From an uncultured Dokdonella sp. (GTDB lineage: Bacteria > Pseudomonadota > Gammaproteobacteria > Xanthomonadales > Rhodanobacteraceae), in the NCBI GenBank assembly GCA_934526015.1, contig CAKSZY010000006.1, forward strand, positions 39,840 to 103,839: a DNA stretch of 64,000 nucleotides, given 5' to 3'. Every line of letters begins with the position of its first letter. The stretch's first letter is position 1. Positions 52,328 through 61,067 of the stretch are shown piece by piece. The position numbers were made by a program, and so were the translations under genes. A model generated the notes under the pieces. That model ran no database searches and was not told where the DNA came from. It saw only the letters and a list, made by a program, of their open reading frames with translations.

Positions 52328-53411
52328 CGTCGATGATCCTGTGCACGGTGGTGGCGTATTGCCGGAGTTGTTCGAGTTCGACCCATTCGTCGGCGCTGTG
52401 CGCCTGGGCGATGTCGCCGGGGCCGTGGACGATGGCCGTATGGCCGGCCTGCGAGAACAGCGAGGCCTCGGTCCAGAAGTCCACCGCGTGGCCGATCGGC
52501 AGGCCGAGCGCCTCGGCGCAGTCGCGCGCGGCGAGCCGGCGCAGCTCGGCGTCGGCAATCGCGCCGGACGGCAGGCTCGGCCCGCGGAAGGTCTCGGTGA
52601 ACGTGGCCGGTTCCGGCTCGGCGAAGCCGCGGAACTCGGCGAGCAGGGCATCGACATCGGTCGACGGCAGCGGGCGGAAGCCGAAGCGGAGTTCGGCTTC
52701 CGGCGCGATCACGTTCGCCTTGATGCCGCCTTCGATGCGGCCGATGTTGAAGCGCAGCCCGGTCAGGCCACCGAAGCGCTGGTGGGACAGCGACTCGACA
52801 TGGTCGAGCGCGCGCTGGCCCCAGCGGATCGCCTGGTGCAGCGCGCTGTCGGCCGCGGTCTGGCGACCGGATGCATGGCCGGCGCGCCCCTCGAAGCGCA
52901 TCAGTACCGAGCTGATGCCGCGATGGGCGAGCACGGCTTCGGCGCGCGTCGGTTCGGCGACGAGCACGGCATCGCAAGGAATGCCGCGCGCGAGGAACGC
53001 GGCGATGCAGCGCGGATCGTTGGCCTCCTCATCCGAGGTGAACAGGAAGGCGGCATCGCCGTCGCTCGCGTTCGCCGCAGCGACGAGAGCGGCGGCGGCA
53101 CCCTTGATGTCGCAGGCACCAAGGCCGATCGCGCGATCGGCGGTCACCCGCAGTTCGAACGGATTCGCCGACCAGTGCGGCGAGTCCGGCACGGTGTCGA
53201 GGTGCACGTTGAACAGCAGCTTCGGGCGGCCGCGCACCGCGTGCAGACTGACCGCGCCGGCACCGTGATCGGTGAGCGTGCAGGCGAAGCCCGGCAGGTG
53301 ATCGCGCAGGTAGGCGAAGATGCCGCCGCAGTCGATCGCCCGCGGCGGATTGCGCGTGTCGAACCCGACCAGCGCCCGCAGGTGTCCCAGCGTTTCAGCC
53401 AACAAGTCCAT
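52314..53411 (-). CDS. argE: N-acetyl-L-citrulline deacetylase (ArgE-like)
   Basis: A 365-aa M20 peptidase-family zinc enzyme. Motifs: [11 protein letters not shown] near residue 67 (His/Asp), [11 protein letters not shown] near 99, the catalytic-Glu block TSDEEANDP near 125 and [15 protein letters not shown] near 150 (metal Glu). In organisms with the acetylornithine carbamoyltransferase, the neighbouring ArgE-like enzyme deacetylates N-acetylcitrulline (shown in Xanthomonas); context here matches exactly. ATG 53411 has AGGTGG 8 nt upstream; a GTG at 53423 is weaker. It overlaps argB/A by 14 nt. Confidence 0.93.
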   Translation of the reverse strand: MDLLAETLGHLRALVGFDTRNPPRAIDCGGIFAYLRDHLPGFACTLTDHGAGAVSLHAVRGRPKLLFNVHLDTVPDSPHWSANPFELRVTADRAIGLGACDIKGAAAALVAAANASDGDAAFLFTSDEEANDPRCIAAFLARGIPCDAVLVAEPTRAEAVLAHRGISSVLMRFEGRAGHASGRQTAADSALHQAIRWGQRALDHVESLSHQRFGGLTGLRFNIGRIEGGIKANVIAPEAELRFGFRPLPSTDVDALLAEFRGFAEPEPATFTETFRGPSLPSGAIADAELRRLAARDCAEALGLPIGHAVDFWTEASLFSQAGHTAIVHGPGDIAQAHSADEWVELEQLRQYATTVHRIIDDGNA

Positions 53412-53459
53412 CAGTCGATCCACCTGTCCACGAATCCAACGGAGTCACGCACCGCTCTT

Positions 53460-53585
53460 CCCTGGCCCCTGGCCCCTGACCCCTAATCCCTGGCCCCTGA
53501 TCCCTAGTCCCTAGTCCCTAGTCCCTAGTCCCTAGTCCCTAGTCCCCAGCCCCTAATCCCTAGCCCCTAGCCACTAGTCCCTAGA
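53460..53585. repeat. CCCTAGT/CCCCTAG tandem array at the 3' end of argG
   Basis: About 125 bp of degenerate 7-8-bp units (CCCTAGT, CCCCTAG, CCCCTGG). The argG stop codon TAG (53574-53576) and its last codons lie within it. The complementary units form an array in front of argG (54800-54945), so the gene is bracketed by inverted arrays. Confidence 0.85.
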
Positions 53586-54788
53586 CCCGCCCCTGTTCAC
53601 CTCCGCCCACAGCGTCGTGCTCATGCCGTACAGGCGGATGAAGCCTTCGGCCTCCTCCACGCCCCAGTCGGCCGACTGCGCATAGGTCGCGCCCCGCGAA
53701 TGCAGCAGGTGCGGCGAGGACACGGCCACCGCATGCACGCTGCCACCGGCGGTTTCCAGGGTGACTTCGCCGTTGACGCAGCGTTGGCTGGAGGCAAGGA
53801 AGGCCTCGAGATCGGCCTTCAGCGGGTCATGGAAAAAGCCTTCATAGACGATCTCCACCCACTGCCGCGCGACCGCCGGCTTGAAGCGGTTCTGCGCCTT
53901 CGACAGCACCGCTTCCTCGAGCGCACGGTGCGCGCCGAGCAGGGCCACCAGGCCGGGCGCCTCGTGGATGATGCGGCCCTTGAGTCCGATCGTGGTGTCG
54001 CCGGTGTAGAGGCCGCGGCCGACGCCGTATGCGGCGAACCGGCGATTGAGCGTGGCGAGGATGGCGGGACCCGCCATGCGCTCGCCGTCGAGCGCCACCG
54101 CCTCACCCTGCTCGAAACCGATCCTCACCCGCATGGCTTCGGCCGGCCACTCCGCACGCGGCGCGCACCAGCCGCGCGCGCCGGCGCCCGGCGCTTCCCA
54201 GCGGTCGATCTCGCCGCCCGACAAGGTCACCCCGAGCAGGTTCTCGTTGATCGTGTAGCTCTTCTGCTTCGCGCGCACGCCGAAGCCGCGCGCCTCGAGG
54301 TATTCCTGCTCGTACGCGCGCGTCTGCGTGTGCTGCTTCTGGATCTCGCGGATCGGCGCGACGATGACGTAGTCGCCGAGCGCCTTGATGGTCAGGTCGA
54401 AACGCACCTGGTCATTGCCCATGCCGGTGCAACCATGGGCGACCTGCTTCGTGCCGAGCTCGTCGGCGCGCCGCAGCATCGCCTCGACGATCAGGTAGCG
54501 ATCGGAAACGAGCAGCGGGTAGTGCCCCTGATAACCCTCGCCGGCGCGAACGAACGGCTTGACGAAACCCTCCCAGATCGCCGCGCGACCGTCGACGGTG
54601 ACGTGGCTGGCAACGCCGAGCTCGCGCGCGCGCTCCTCGATGAAGGCACGCTCCTCGTCGTCCACGCCGCCGGTGTCGGCGAACACGGTATGCACGGCGA
54701 AACCGCGTTCCTGCAGGTACGGCACGCAGAAGCTGGTGTCGAGACCCCCCGAGAAGGCGAGGACGATGGGAGTTTGGGGAGAGGTCAT
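53574..54788 (-). CDS. argG: Argininosuccinate synthase
   Basis: A 404-aa enzyme condensing citrulline and aspartate with ATP. The P-loop is [10 protein letters not shown] (about 9-18), then [11 protein letters not shown] near 37, [18 protein letters not shown] [12 protein letters not shown] near 85, [14 protein letters not shown] near 118 and [14 protein letters not shown] near 185. ATG 54788 is the clear start. The final codons and TAG come from the flanking repeat array, so the C-terminal SRD may be recent. The gene order argF'-argG-argE-argB/A-argC-argH on one strand follows xanthomonads. Confidence 0.97.
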   Translation of the reverse strand: MTSPQTPIVLAFSGGLDTSFCVPYLQERGFAVHTVFADTGGVDDEERAFIEERARELGVASHVTVDGRAAIWEGFVKPFVRAGEGYQGHYPLLVSDRYLIVEAMLRRADELGTKQVAHGCTGMGNDQVRFDLTIKALGDYVIVAPIREIQKQHTQTRAYEQEYLEARGFGVRAKQKSYTINENLLGVTLSGGEIDRWEAPGAGARGWCAPRAEWPAEAMRVRIGFEQGEAVALDGERMAGPAILATLNRRFAAYGVGRGLYTGDTTIGLKGRIIHEAPGLVALLGAHRALEEAVLSKAQNRFKPAVARQWVEIVYEGFFHDPLKADLEAFLASSQRCVNGEVTLETAGGSVHAVAVSSPHLLHSRGATYAQSADWGVEEAEGFIRLYGMSTTLWAEVNRGGSRD

Positions 54789-54799
54789 TGGGGGTGCCT

Positions 54800-55060
54800 G
54801 TTGGGGCTAGGGGCTAGGGGCTAGGGACTAGGGACTAGGGGCTAGGGGCTAGGGGCTAGGGAATAGGGACTAGGGGCTAGGGGCTAGGGGCCAGGGGCTA
54901 GGGAATAGGGACTACGGACCAGGGGCAAGGGACCAAGGACCAGGGAGCGCGAGGATCTACCGAAACAAGATTGAGGGAAGTCGTGAGCAGAAGCGGGCTT
55001 TCGGACGGGTACGTGAGGTCGGTTTTCGCGCCCTAGCCCCTATCCCCTAGCCCCTCCTAA
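54800..55060. repeat. GGGGCTA/GGGACTA array upstream of argG
   Basis: About 145 bp (54800-54945) of GGGGCTA, GGGACTA and GGGAATA units lie upstream of argG. About 85 bp of ordinary sequence follows, then a short complementary array (CCCTAGC/CCCCTATC, about 55031-55056). The argF' stop TAG (55057-55059) directly adjoins it. The arms could pair with the array at the argG 3' end or with each other. No gene is seen in this 268-bp gap. Confidence 0.85.
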
Positions 55061-56070
55061 GCCCCGCCCGACAAAGCCGCCATCACCGCCTTCTGCACGT
55101 GCAGGCGGTTCTCGGCTTCTTCGATGGCGATGCAGGCGGGGGAATCCATCACCGCATCGGTGGCCTTGACGTTGCGGCGCAACGGCAGGCAGTGGCTGAA
55201 CACGCCGTCGCGGGTCAGGGCCATCTTCGCCTCGTCGACGATGAAATGCCGGCTCGCCTCGCGCATCGGCTTTTCCTCATCCCAGCGGCCGAAGTACGGG
55301 ATCGCGCCCCAGCTCTTGGCGTAGACGACATCGGCACCGCGGTAGGCCGATTCGATGTCGTGGCTGACCGTCAGCGAGCCGCCGTTCGCGGCGGCATTGG
55401 CGCGACCGAAGTCCATGTAGCGCGGGTCGAGCAGGTACTCGTCGTTCGGGCACAGCAGGGTCACGTCGGCGCCGTAGCGCGTGGCGATCAGCAGGGCCGA
55501 GTTCGCCACCGCGGTGTTGAGCGGCTTCGGGTGATACGTCCAGGTCAGCACGTACTTCTTCCCGCGCAGGTCCTGGCTGCCGAAATGCTCCTGCAGGGCC
55601 ATCACGTGGGCCAGCTCCTGGCACGGATGGGTGATCGTCTCCATGTTGATCACCGGCACCGTCGCATGCTTCGCGAAGGCGTGGATGACGCGGTCCTCGC
55701 GATCGACCGACCAGTCCTGGAACTTCGGGAACGCGCGCACCGCGATCAGGTCGACGTAGCGGCTCAGCACGCGCGCGACTTCGGCGATGTGCTCCTCGGC
55801 CTCGCCGTGCATCACCGTGCCGACCTCGAACTCGATCGGCCAGGCGTCCTTGCCGGGCGCCAGCACGATCGCCTTGCCGCCGAGCTGATGGGCACCGAGT
55901 TCGAAACTCGTGCGCGTGCGCATCGACGGATTGAAGAACAGGAGCGCGATCGACTTGCCGGCCAGCTCGCTGCCGGCGCGCGTGCGCTTGAACGCGGCCG
56001 CCCGGGCGAGCAGCGCGTCGAGGTCGGCGCGGCTCCAGTCCTGGGTGGTCAGAAAGTGCTGGTTCGTCAT
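55057..56070 (-). CDS. argF': N-acetylornithine carbamoyltransferase
   Basis: A 337-aa enzyme that carbamoylates N-acetylornithine to N-acetylcitrulline. The carbamoyl-phosphate loop SMRTRTS is at 49-55. Residues that set acetylornithine specificity in Xanthomonas campestris are present at the same numbers: W77, E92 and K302 (the carboxylated lysine, in LPLRRNVKATD). HPCQ is near 148. It is not ordinary ArgF, which lacks W77 and K302. ATG 56070 has GGGAGA upstream. A terminator hairpin 15 nt before the start is part of a likely attenuator. Confidence 0.96.
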   Translation of the reverse strand: MTNQHFLTTQDWSRADLDALLARAAAFKRTRAGSELAGKSIALLFFNPSMRTRTSFELGAHQLGGKAIVLAPGKDAWPIEFEVGTVMHGEAEEHIAEVARVLSRYVDLIAVRAFPKFQDWSVDREDRVIHAFAKHATVPVINMETITHPCQELAHVMALQEHFGSQDLRGKKYVLTWTYHPKPLNTAVANSALLIATRYGADVTLLCPNDEYLLDPRYMDFGRANAAANGGSLTVSHDIESAYRGADVVYAKSWGAIPYFGRWDEEKPMREASRHFIVDEAKMALTRDGVFSHCLPLRRNVKATDAVMDSPACIAIEEAENRLHVQKAVMAALSGGA

Positions 56071-56084
56071 GGTGTCTCCCGGAA

Positions 56085-56140
56085 ACAAAAAACCCGGCAC
56101 AAGGGCCGGGTTTCGAGCGATGCATACGACCAGCGTATGC
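56085..56140 (-). promoter_or_regulatory. Attenuator hairpins before argF'
   Basis: On the minus strand a 7-bp hairpin (56140-56122, GCATACG/CGTATGC) is followed by a strong terminator: 9-bp stem (arms 56113-56105 and 56098-56090, AAACCCGGC/GCCGGGTTT) with six T. It lies between the leader ORF stop (56162) and the argF' ribosome-binding site. Sequence CCGGG at about 56149-56153 could pair with the CCCGG arm as an antiterminator (inference). Confidence 0.6.
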
Positions 56141-56161
56141 GCTTGCCTCCCGGACGAGCCG

Positions 56162-56251
56162 TCAGGTCGACGGTCGGCGCGCACGCGAGGTCATGCCGGC
56201 GGCCAGATGGGCGCTGGACAGGAACTCGGTGGCGGAGAGGCGGGCGTTCAT
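56162..56251 (-). CDS. Candidate arginine leader peptide
   Basis: A 29-codon ORF ending TGA 91 nt before argF'. The end of the peptide has Arg-Ala-Arg-Arg (codons 23-26; CGT GCG CGC CGA), followed by PST-stop; another Arg is codon 4. A promoter-like pair (TTGCGC, 17 bp, TAAGGT; 56289-56261) puts the start of transcription near the ATG, so the mRNA may be almost leaderless. Ribosome stalling on the Arg codons when arginine is scarce could prevent the downstream terminator from forming. The ORF is short and chance coding cannot be excluded. Confidence 0.55.
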   Translation of the reverse strand: MNARLSATEFLSSAHLAAGMTSRARRPST

Positions 56252-56260
56252 TGGCGGCGG

Positions 56261-56289
56261 ACCTTACCGGCAAACGTGCGGCGGCGCAA
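56261..56289 (-). promoter_or_regulatory. Putative promoter of the arginine leader/argF' transcript
   Basis: -35-like TTGCGC (56289-56284), 17-bp spacer, -10-like TAAGGT (56266-56261), followed by about 9 nt to the leader ATG at 56251. Matches to consensus are modest. An ArgR box was not recognised. Confidence 0.4.
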
Positions 56290-56344
56290 CAAGCACGGGG
56301 AAGACCGGCGGACATGCCGTGATGGAGCGGATCGTCCTCCGCTG

Positions 56345-56445
56345 CCCTGGCGGCTTCACCGCCTTTGTGGAGCGGAGCTCGCTCCGCTGTTTCCCTGCAG
56401 CTTCGTTCGACGCTTCAACCGGGCAAGCCCGGCTCCACGCACGCG
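56345..56445. repeat. REP-like palindrome pair
   Basis: Two GTGGAGC-headed palindromes face each other: GTGGAGCGGAGCTCGCTCCGC (56367-56387) and, inverted, GTGGAGCCGGGCTTGCCCGG (56417-56438). This GTGGAGC + hairpin form is the REP type common in Xanthomonas and Pseudomonas. No gene is seen here; the gap lies between the leader peptide and the glycine-zipper gene. Confidence 0.8.
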
Positions 56446-56455
56446 GAGAAGCGCC

Positions 56456-56998
56456 CTACTCGGCCGGGGTGACGCTGACCCGCACGCGCATGCGCTCGCC
56501 GGGGTCGTAGTCGAGGTAGGACATGTAGACGTCGCCGCGATAGCGATACTGCACGTCGTAGCCGACGATGCGGCGCTCGCTGACGCGCTCGTCGATGCGC
56601 CGGCAGCGCGTTTCCACCGAGGAGTAGTAGCGGTCGTCGCGACGCGCGCTGTTGTTGCCGATCGCCCCGCCGACCACCGCGCCGGCGACCGTCGCCGCCC
56701 TGCGGCCGTCGCCCTTGCCGATCGTGTTGCCGAGCACGCCGCCGACGATCGCGCCGATCACCGTCCCGGCCGCGTTGTTGTCGCGCGGATCGTGATAGCC
56801 ACCGACATCGGTGTCGTAGCACTCCTCGCGCGGACGACTGACCTGAACCTCGTCATAGACGGGATCGACGCGCAGCACATCGGCCCAGGCCACGCGCTCG
56901 TTGCCCCCGCGTTCGGGGCCATATTCGCGGTCCTGCGCGCCGGCGGTGCCGGCCATGGCCAACCCGAGGGCGACCAGCAGGGAGCATTTCATCGACAT
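56456..56998 (-). CDS. Glycine-zipper (17-kDa surface antigen type) envelope protein
   Basis: A 180-aa protein with a signal peptide (SLLVALGLAMAGTAGAQ). A glycine-zipper 2TM stretch (GTVIGAIVGGVLGNTIGKGDGRRAATVAGAVVGGAIGN, split here as about residues 77-115) is the outer-membrane-like motif of the Rickettsia 17-kDa antigen family. A C-terminal beta domain with two Cys (EECYDTD, ETRCRRID) follows, ending VRVSVTPAE. ATG 56998 has AGGAG about 12 nt upstream. It is divergent from cysS with 283 bp between. Confidence 0.85.
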   Translation of the reverse strand: MSMKCSLLVALGLAMAGTAGAQDREYGPERGGNERVAWADVLRVDPVYDEVQVSRPREECYDTDVGGYHDPRDNNAAGTVIGAIVGGVLGNTIGKGDGRRAATVAGAVVGGAIGNNSARRDDRYYSSVETRCRRIDERVSERRIVGYDVQYRYRGDVYMSYLDYDPGERMRVRVSVTPAE

Positions 56999-57281
56999 CT
57001 TCAAGGCAATCTCCTGATCGGGGGAACCGGGACCGCGCGTCGCCCTGCATGGGGTACGACTGGCCGCCCGCAGGCGGAGCGAGGTCATGATTCCGGCGCA
57101 ATTACAGCATCCGGCATCTGAATGCGGATTTAAGGAAAGCGCGGATTTTCCCGGTATCCGGCCCGCGGGTGCGTCGGGATGACGCGGCCGACGCCGGCGG
57201 ACGCCCGCCCGCGCGACCGCAACGCAGGGACCCTCGCGCACCCCCTGCTATCATCGCCGCCCCCCGCATCCAGCCGTGCCG

Positions 57282-58685
57282 ATGAGCCTGCGCCTGCACA
57301 ATTCCCTGACCCGCCGCGTCGAGCCGTTCGTGCCGCTCGACCCCGAACGGGTAACGATGTACGCCTGCGGACCCACGGTCTACAACTACATCCATGTCGG
57401 CAACGCGCGCCCGGCGGTCGTGTTCGGCCTGCTCGCCCGCCTGCTGCGCCGGCTCTATCCGCAGGTCGTCTACGCGCGCAACATCACCGACGTCGACGAC
57501 AAGATCAACGCCGCCGCCCGCGAGGCCGGCGTGCCGATCGGCGACATCACCTCGCGCTACGCAGCCGCCTACTTCGAGGACATCGCCCGCCTCGGCGTCG
57601 ACCCGCCCGACATCGTGCCGTACGCGACCGGCCACATCGACGCGATCATCGCCATGTGCGAACGCCTGATCGTCCTCGGCCATGCCTACGCCGCCGAAGG
57701 CCACGTCCTGTTCGACGTGGCGAGCTACCCGGACTACGGCCAGCTGTCCGGCCGCTCGACCGAGGACATGATCGCCGGCGCCCGCGTCGAGGTCGCTCCC
57801 TACAAGAAGAATCCGGCCGATTTCGTGCTCTGGAAGCCGTCCGGAGACGACCTGCCCGGCTGGGACAGTCCGTGGGGACGCGGCCGCCCCGGCTGGCACA
57901 TCGAATGTTCGGCGATGGCCGCCGCGCACCTCGGCGAGACGATCGACATCCATGCCGGCGGCAATGACCTCATGTTCCCGCACCACGAGAACGAGATCGC
58001 GCAGAGCACCTGCGCGCACGGCGGCAAGGTGTTCGCGCGCTACTGGCTGCACAACGGCATGCTGACCTTCGATGGTCGCAAGATGTCGAAATCGCTAGGC
58101 AACGTGCTGGTCCTGCATGACCTCCTCGAACGGCATCTGCCGGAAGTGCTGCGCCTGCTGCTGATGCGCGCGCACTACCGCCAGCCGCTGGAGTGGTCCG
58201 ACGCCACCCTGGCGCAGGCGAAGGCCACCCTCGACGGCTGGTACGGCGTCCTGCGCGACCGCGCCGGCGTCGACATCGGCCCCGGCGAACCGCCGGTGCC
58301 GGCGGCGATCGAAGCCGCGCTCTGCGACGACCTCAACACGCCGGAGGCATTGGCCGTGCTGGCCGGTCTCGCCGACGACGCCCGCCGCGCCCGTGGCGAC
58401 GACGCCCAGCGTGCCGCGAAATCCGCCCTGCTCGGCGCCGGCCGCCTGCTCGGCCTGCTGCAGCAGGATCCCGAAGCCTGGTTCCAGCAGGCCGCCGGCA
58501 CCGCCGCGGTCGATCCGGCCTGGGTGCAGGCCCTGCTCGACGAGCGCGTCGCCGCACGCAAGGCGCGCGACTTCGCGCGCGCCGACGCGATCCGCGCCGA
58601 ACTGGCCGCACGCAACATCGTCATCGAAGACAGCGCCGAGGGCGCGCGCTGGAAGATCGTCACTCCCGCCGCAGAGGCCGGCTGA
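57282..58685 (+). CDS. cysS: Cysteinyl-tRNA synthetase
   Basis: A 467-aa class I synthetase. The zinc site Cys is in [18 protein letters not shown] near residue 26 (GPT and HVGN form the HIGH block). A second Cys and His pair lies in HIECSAMA and FPHHENEI, and the KMSKS loop is [10 protein letters not shown] near 268. The C-terminal anticodon helix bundle ends with [18 protein letters not shown] 57282 is the usual start; a GTG two codons upstream is possible. A -10-like TATCAT sits near 57249. sufE follows by 1 nt. Confidence 0.97.
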   Translation: MSLRLHNSLTRRVEPFVPLDPERVTMYACGPTVYNYIHVGNARPAVVFGLLARLLRRLYPQVVYARNITDVDDKINAAAREAGVPIGDITSRYAAAYFEDIARLGVDPPDIVPYATGHIDAIIAMCERLIVLGHAYAAEGHVLFDVASYPDYGQLSGRSTEDMIAGARVEVAPYKKNPADFVLWKPSGDDLPGWDSPWGRGRPGWHIECSAMAAAHLGETIDIHAGGNDLMFPHHENEIAQSTCAHGGKVFARYWLHNGMLTFDGRKMSKSLGNVLVLHDLLERHLPEVLRLLLMRAHYRQPLEWSDATLAQAKATLDGWYGVLRDRAGVDIGPGEPPVPAAIEAALCDDLNTPEALAVLAGLADDARRARGDDAQRAAKSALLGAGRLLGLLQQDPEAWFQQAAGTAAVDPAWVQALLDERVAARKARDFARADAIRAELAARNIVIEDSAEGARWKIVTPAAEAG

Positions 58686-58686
58686 G

Positions 58687-59142
58687 ATGGATGCCAACGC
58701 CTCCACCGACGCCGCGCAGGCCGAGATCGCCGACGAGTTCGCCTTCTTCGGCGACTGGACCGAACGCTACCAGTACCTGATCGACCTCGGCCGCAAGCTG
58801 CCCGAGCTGCCGGCCGAATTGCGCACCGATGCGAACAAGGTCAGCGGCTGCCAGTCGCAGGTGTGGCTGGTCGCCCGCGGCAACGCCGGGCACCTGGAGT
58901 TCAGCGCCGCCAGCGACTCGGCGATCGTGTCGGGCCTGGTGGCACTGGTCCTGCGCGTCTACTCGGGCCGCAGCGCCGCCGAGATCCTCGCCACCGAGCC
59001 GCGGTTCATCGAGGCGATCGGTCTGTCCCGGCATCTGTCGCCGACCCGCTCGAACGGCCTCGCCTCGATGCTGGCGACGATCCGCGAACACGCCCGCGCC
59101 GCTCTCGCCGGCGAAACCCCCGCCTCCCCCGGCCACGCCTGA
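58687..59142 (+). CDS. sufE: Cysteine desulfuration protein SufE
   Basis: A 151-aa sulfur acceptor for SufS in iron-sulfur cluster assembly. The conserved motif KVSGCQSQVW near residue 50 carries the sulfur-accepting Cys; GLSRHLSPTRSNGLASML near 110 is also family-typical. It follows cysS by one base and is probably co-transcribed; other suf genes are not in the window. Length fits the SufE family (about 140-150). Confidence 0.95.
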   Translation: MDANASTDAAQAEIADEFAFFGDWTERYQYLIDLGRKLPELPAELRTDANKVSGCQSQVWLVARGNAGHLEFSAASDSAIVSGLVALVLRVYSGRSAAEILATEPRFIEAIGLSRHLSPTRSNGLASMLATIREHARAALAGETPASPGHA

Positions 59143-59287
59143 AGCCGGTCGCCCGGCCCGCGCGTCCGCGTGCGTGGAGTCGATGTGCGATCCACCGCGG
59201 TGACGGCGACGTAACGCGTCCGTCACGCCATCGCCATGCGCGCTTCAAACACGCTTGCCAGCATGCGGCGTCCGAGCGGAGACCGCC

Positions 59288-60427
59288 ATGCAGGTCGCGA
59301 TCGTCAGCGAAACCTGGCCACCGGAAGTCAACGGCGTTGCCTTGACCGTGCAGTCGCTCGCCCGCGGCTTGCGCTCGCTCGACCACGCGGTCGAAGTGGT
59401 GCGCCCGCGCCGGCCGGCCGACGATGCGGCCTCGGCCGATGACGGCCTCGGCCAGTTCCTCGTCAACGGCGCCGCGCTGCCGCGTTATCCGGGCCTGCGC
59501 TTCGGCCTGCCGGCGCAGTCACGCCTGCTGCGCCATTGGCAGGCGTGCCGACCCGACGCCATCTACATCGCCACCGAGGGTCCGCTCGGCCACAGTGCGC
59601 TGGCCGCGGCGCGCCGGCTCGGCATTCCCGTCTGCACCGGCTTCCACACCCGCTTCGACGATTTCGCCCGTCATTACGGTCTCGCCTGGCTGACGCCGCT
59701 GGTGTTCGCAGGCATGCGCCGCTTCCACAACCGGGCCGCCATGACCCTCGTGCCGACCCGCGAACTCGCCGACTTCCTCGGCGCACGCGGGTTCCGCCAC
59801 GTGCGCCTGCTGAGCCGCGCCGTCGACACCGCCGCGTTCCATCCGCGCCACCGCGATGCGGAGCTTCGCGCGCAATGGGGCGTCGCGGCCGACGCCCCGG
59901 CGATCCTGCATGTCGGGCGCCTCGCCGCCGAGAAGAACCTCGACCTCGCCGTGCGCGCCCATGACGCGATCCGCGCGCGCCTGCCCCGCGCGCGCTTCAT
60001 CATCGTCGGCGACGGCCCGGAACGTGCGCGCCTCGCCGCCGCCCGGCCCGACCTCGTGTTCGCCGGACTGCGCCATGGCGAGGACCTCGCGCGCCATTAC
60101 GCCAGCGGCGACCTGTTCCTGTTCCCGAGCACGACGGAAACCTTCGGCAACGTGACCCTCGAAGCGATGGCCAGCGGGCTGCCGGTGGTCGCGTTCGACT
60201 ATGGCGCGGCGCGCGAGCACATCGGCGCGGAACTGGCCGGCATGCGCGTGCCGTTCGCCGACGAGGAGGCCTTCGTCGCCGCCGCGCTAGAACTGGCCAG
60301 CGACCCGGAGCGACGCCGGCAACTCGGCAGCCAGGCACGCGCCTGCATCGAAGCACTGAGCCCGGCCAGCGTCAGCGCCGGTTTCGCCGACCTGCTCGCC
60401 AGTATGGCCCCCGCGGAGGCCGCATGA
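59288..60427 (+). CDS. GT4-family glycosyltransferase
   Basis: A 379-aa GT-B enzyme, cytoplasmic or membrane-peripheral. N-terminal marks: VSETWPPEVNGVALTVQSL and CTGFHTRFDDFARHYG. Donor-binding marks: ILHVGRLAAEKNLDLAVRAH near 205, IIVGDGPERARL and the EX7E-like SGDLFLFPSTTETFGNVTLEAMASGLPVVAFDYGAAREHI near 275-310. Similar enzymes (mannosyltransferase PimB-like) use GDP-mannose or UDP-sugars; the substrate is not clear. ATG 59288 has GGAG upstream. It is coupled to the PAP2 gene (ATGA). Confidence 0.88.
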   Translation: MQVAIVSETWPPEVNGVALTVQSLARGLRSLDHAVEVVRPRRPADDAASADDGLGQFLVNGAALPRYPGLRFGLPAQSRLLRHWQACRPDAIYIATEGPLGHSALAAARRLGIPVCTGFHTRFDDFARHYGLAWLTPLVFAGMRRFHNRAAMTLVPTRELADFLGARGFRHVRLLSRAVDTAAFHPRHRDAELRAQWGVAADAPAILHVGRLAAEKNLDLAVRAHDAIRARLPRARFIIVGDGPERARLAAARPDLVFAGLRHGEDLARHYASGDLFLFPSTTETFGNVTLEAMASGLPVVAFDYGAAREHIGAELAGMRVPFADEEAFVAAALELASDPERRRQLGSQARACIEALSPASVSAGFADLLASMAPAEAA

Positions 60428-60963
60428 CGCCGATCGCACGCTGGACCCGTTTCGAACACCTGAGCGGCGAATGGCGGCTCTGCCGCGCCTGCAACCGCTG
60501 GGGCGCACGACGCGCGATCCTGTCCCTGTTCCGCACCGTCAGCCGCCTCGGCGACGGCGTGTTCTGGTATGCATTGATGGCCGTGCTCGCCGTGTTCGGC
60601 GGCAGCGATGGCTGGCAGGCCGCGCTGCACATGCTGCTGACCGGCGGCGTCGCCGCCCTGCTCTACCGCACGCTCAAGCGCTGGACGCGACGCCCGCGCC
60701 CGTTCCGCGCGCATGCCGGCATCGTCGCCCACATTCCGCCGCTCGACGAGTTCAGCTTTCCGTCCGGCCACACCCTGCACGCGGTGACCTTCACCCTCGT
60801 CGCCCTGGCCTGGTTTCCGGCCCTCGCCGTGCTGCTGCTGCCGTTCACCCTGCTGGTCGCCGCCTCGCGGGTCGTCCTCGGCCTCCACTACCCGAGCGAC
60901 GTGCTGGTCGCCAGCGGGATCGGCTTCCTGCTCGCCGAAGCCTCGATCGCGCTGGTGTTCTAG
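60424..60963 (+). CDS. PAP2-family membrane phosphatase
   Basis: A 179-aa multi-pass protein. The three PAP2 motifs are present: KRWTRRPRPF near 84-93 (motif 1), FPSGHTLH near 112 (motif 2) and SRVVLGLHYPSDV near 147-159 (motif 3, with the nucleophile His). Such enzymes dephosphorylate phosphatidic acid, undecaprenyl pyrophosphate or lipid A. ATG overlaps the glycosyltransferase stop (ATGA), which suggests a shared lipid-linked pathway, such as glycolipid synthesis (inference). Confidence 0.9.
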   Translation: MTPIARWTRFEHLSGEWRLCRACNRWGARRAILSLFRTVSRLGDGVFWYALMAVLAVFGGSDGWQAALHMLLTGGVAALLYRTLKRWTRRPRPFRAHAGIVAHIPPLDEFSFPSGHTLHAVTFTLVALAWFPALAVLLLPFTLLVAASRVVLGLHYPSDVLVASGIGFLLAEASIALVF

Positions 60964-61067
60964 TCCCCGGGCGAACCGGCCGGCATCGCGCGCTGCCGGG
61001 AATGCTCGGCCCGCCGGTCGCGCCGGCTATAGTGGCGAGCCGCAATCGCTCGCCGACACCACCCGCC

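Noticed and set aside
53460..55060. Telomere-like end or plasmid origin from the CCCTAG arrays
   Set aside because: The arrays lie within a normal chromosomal operon, occur at several places and show no replication genes.
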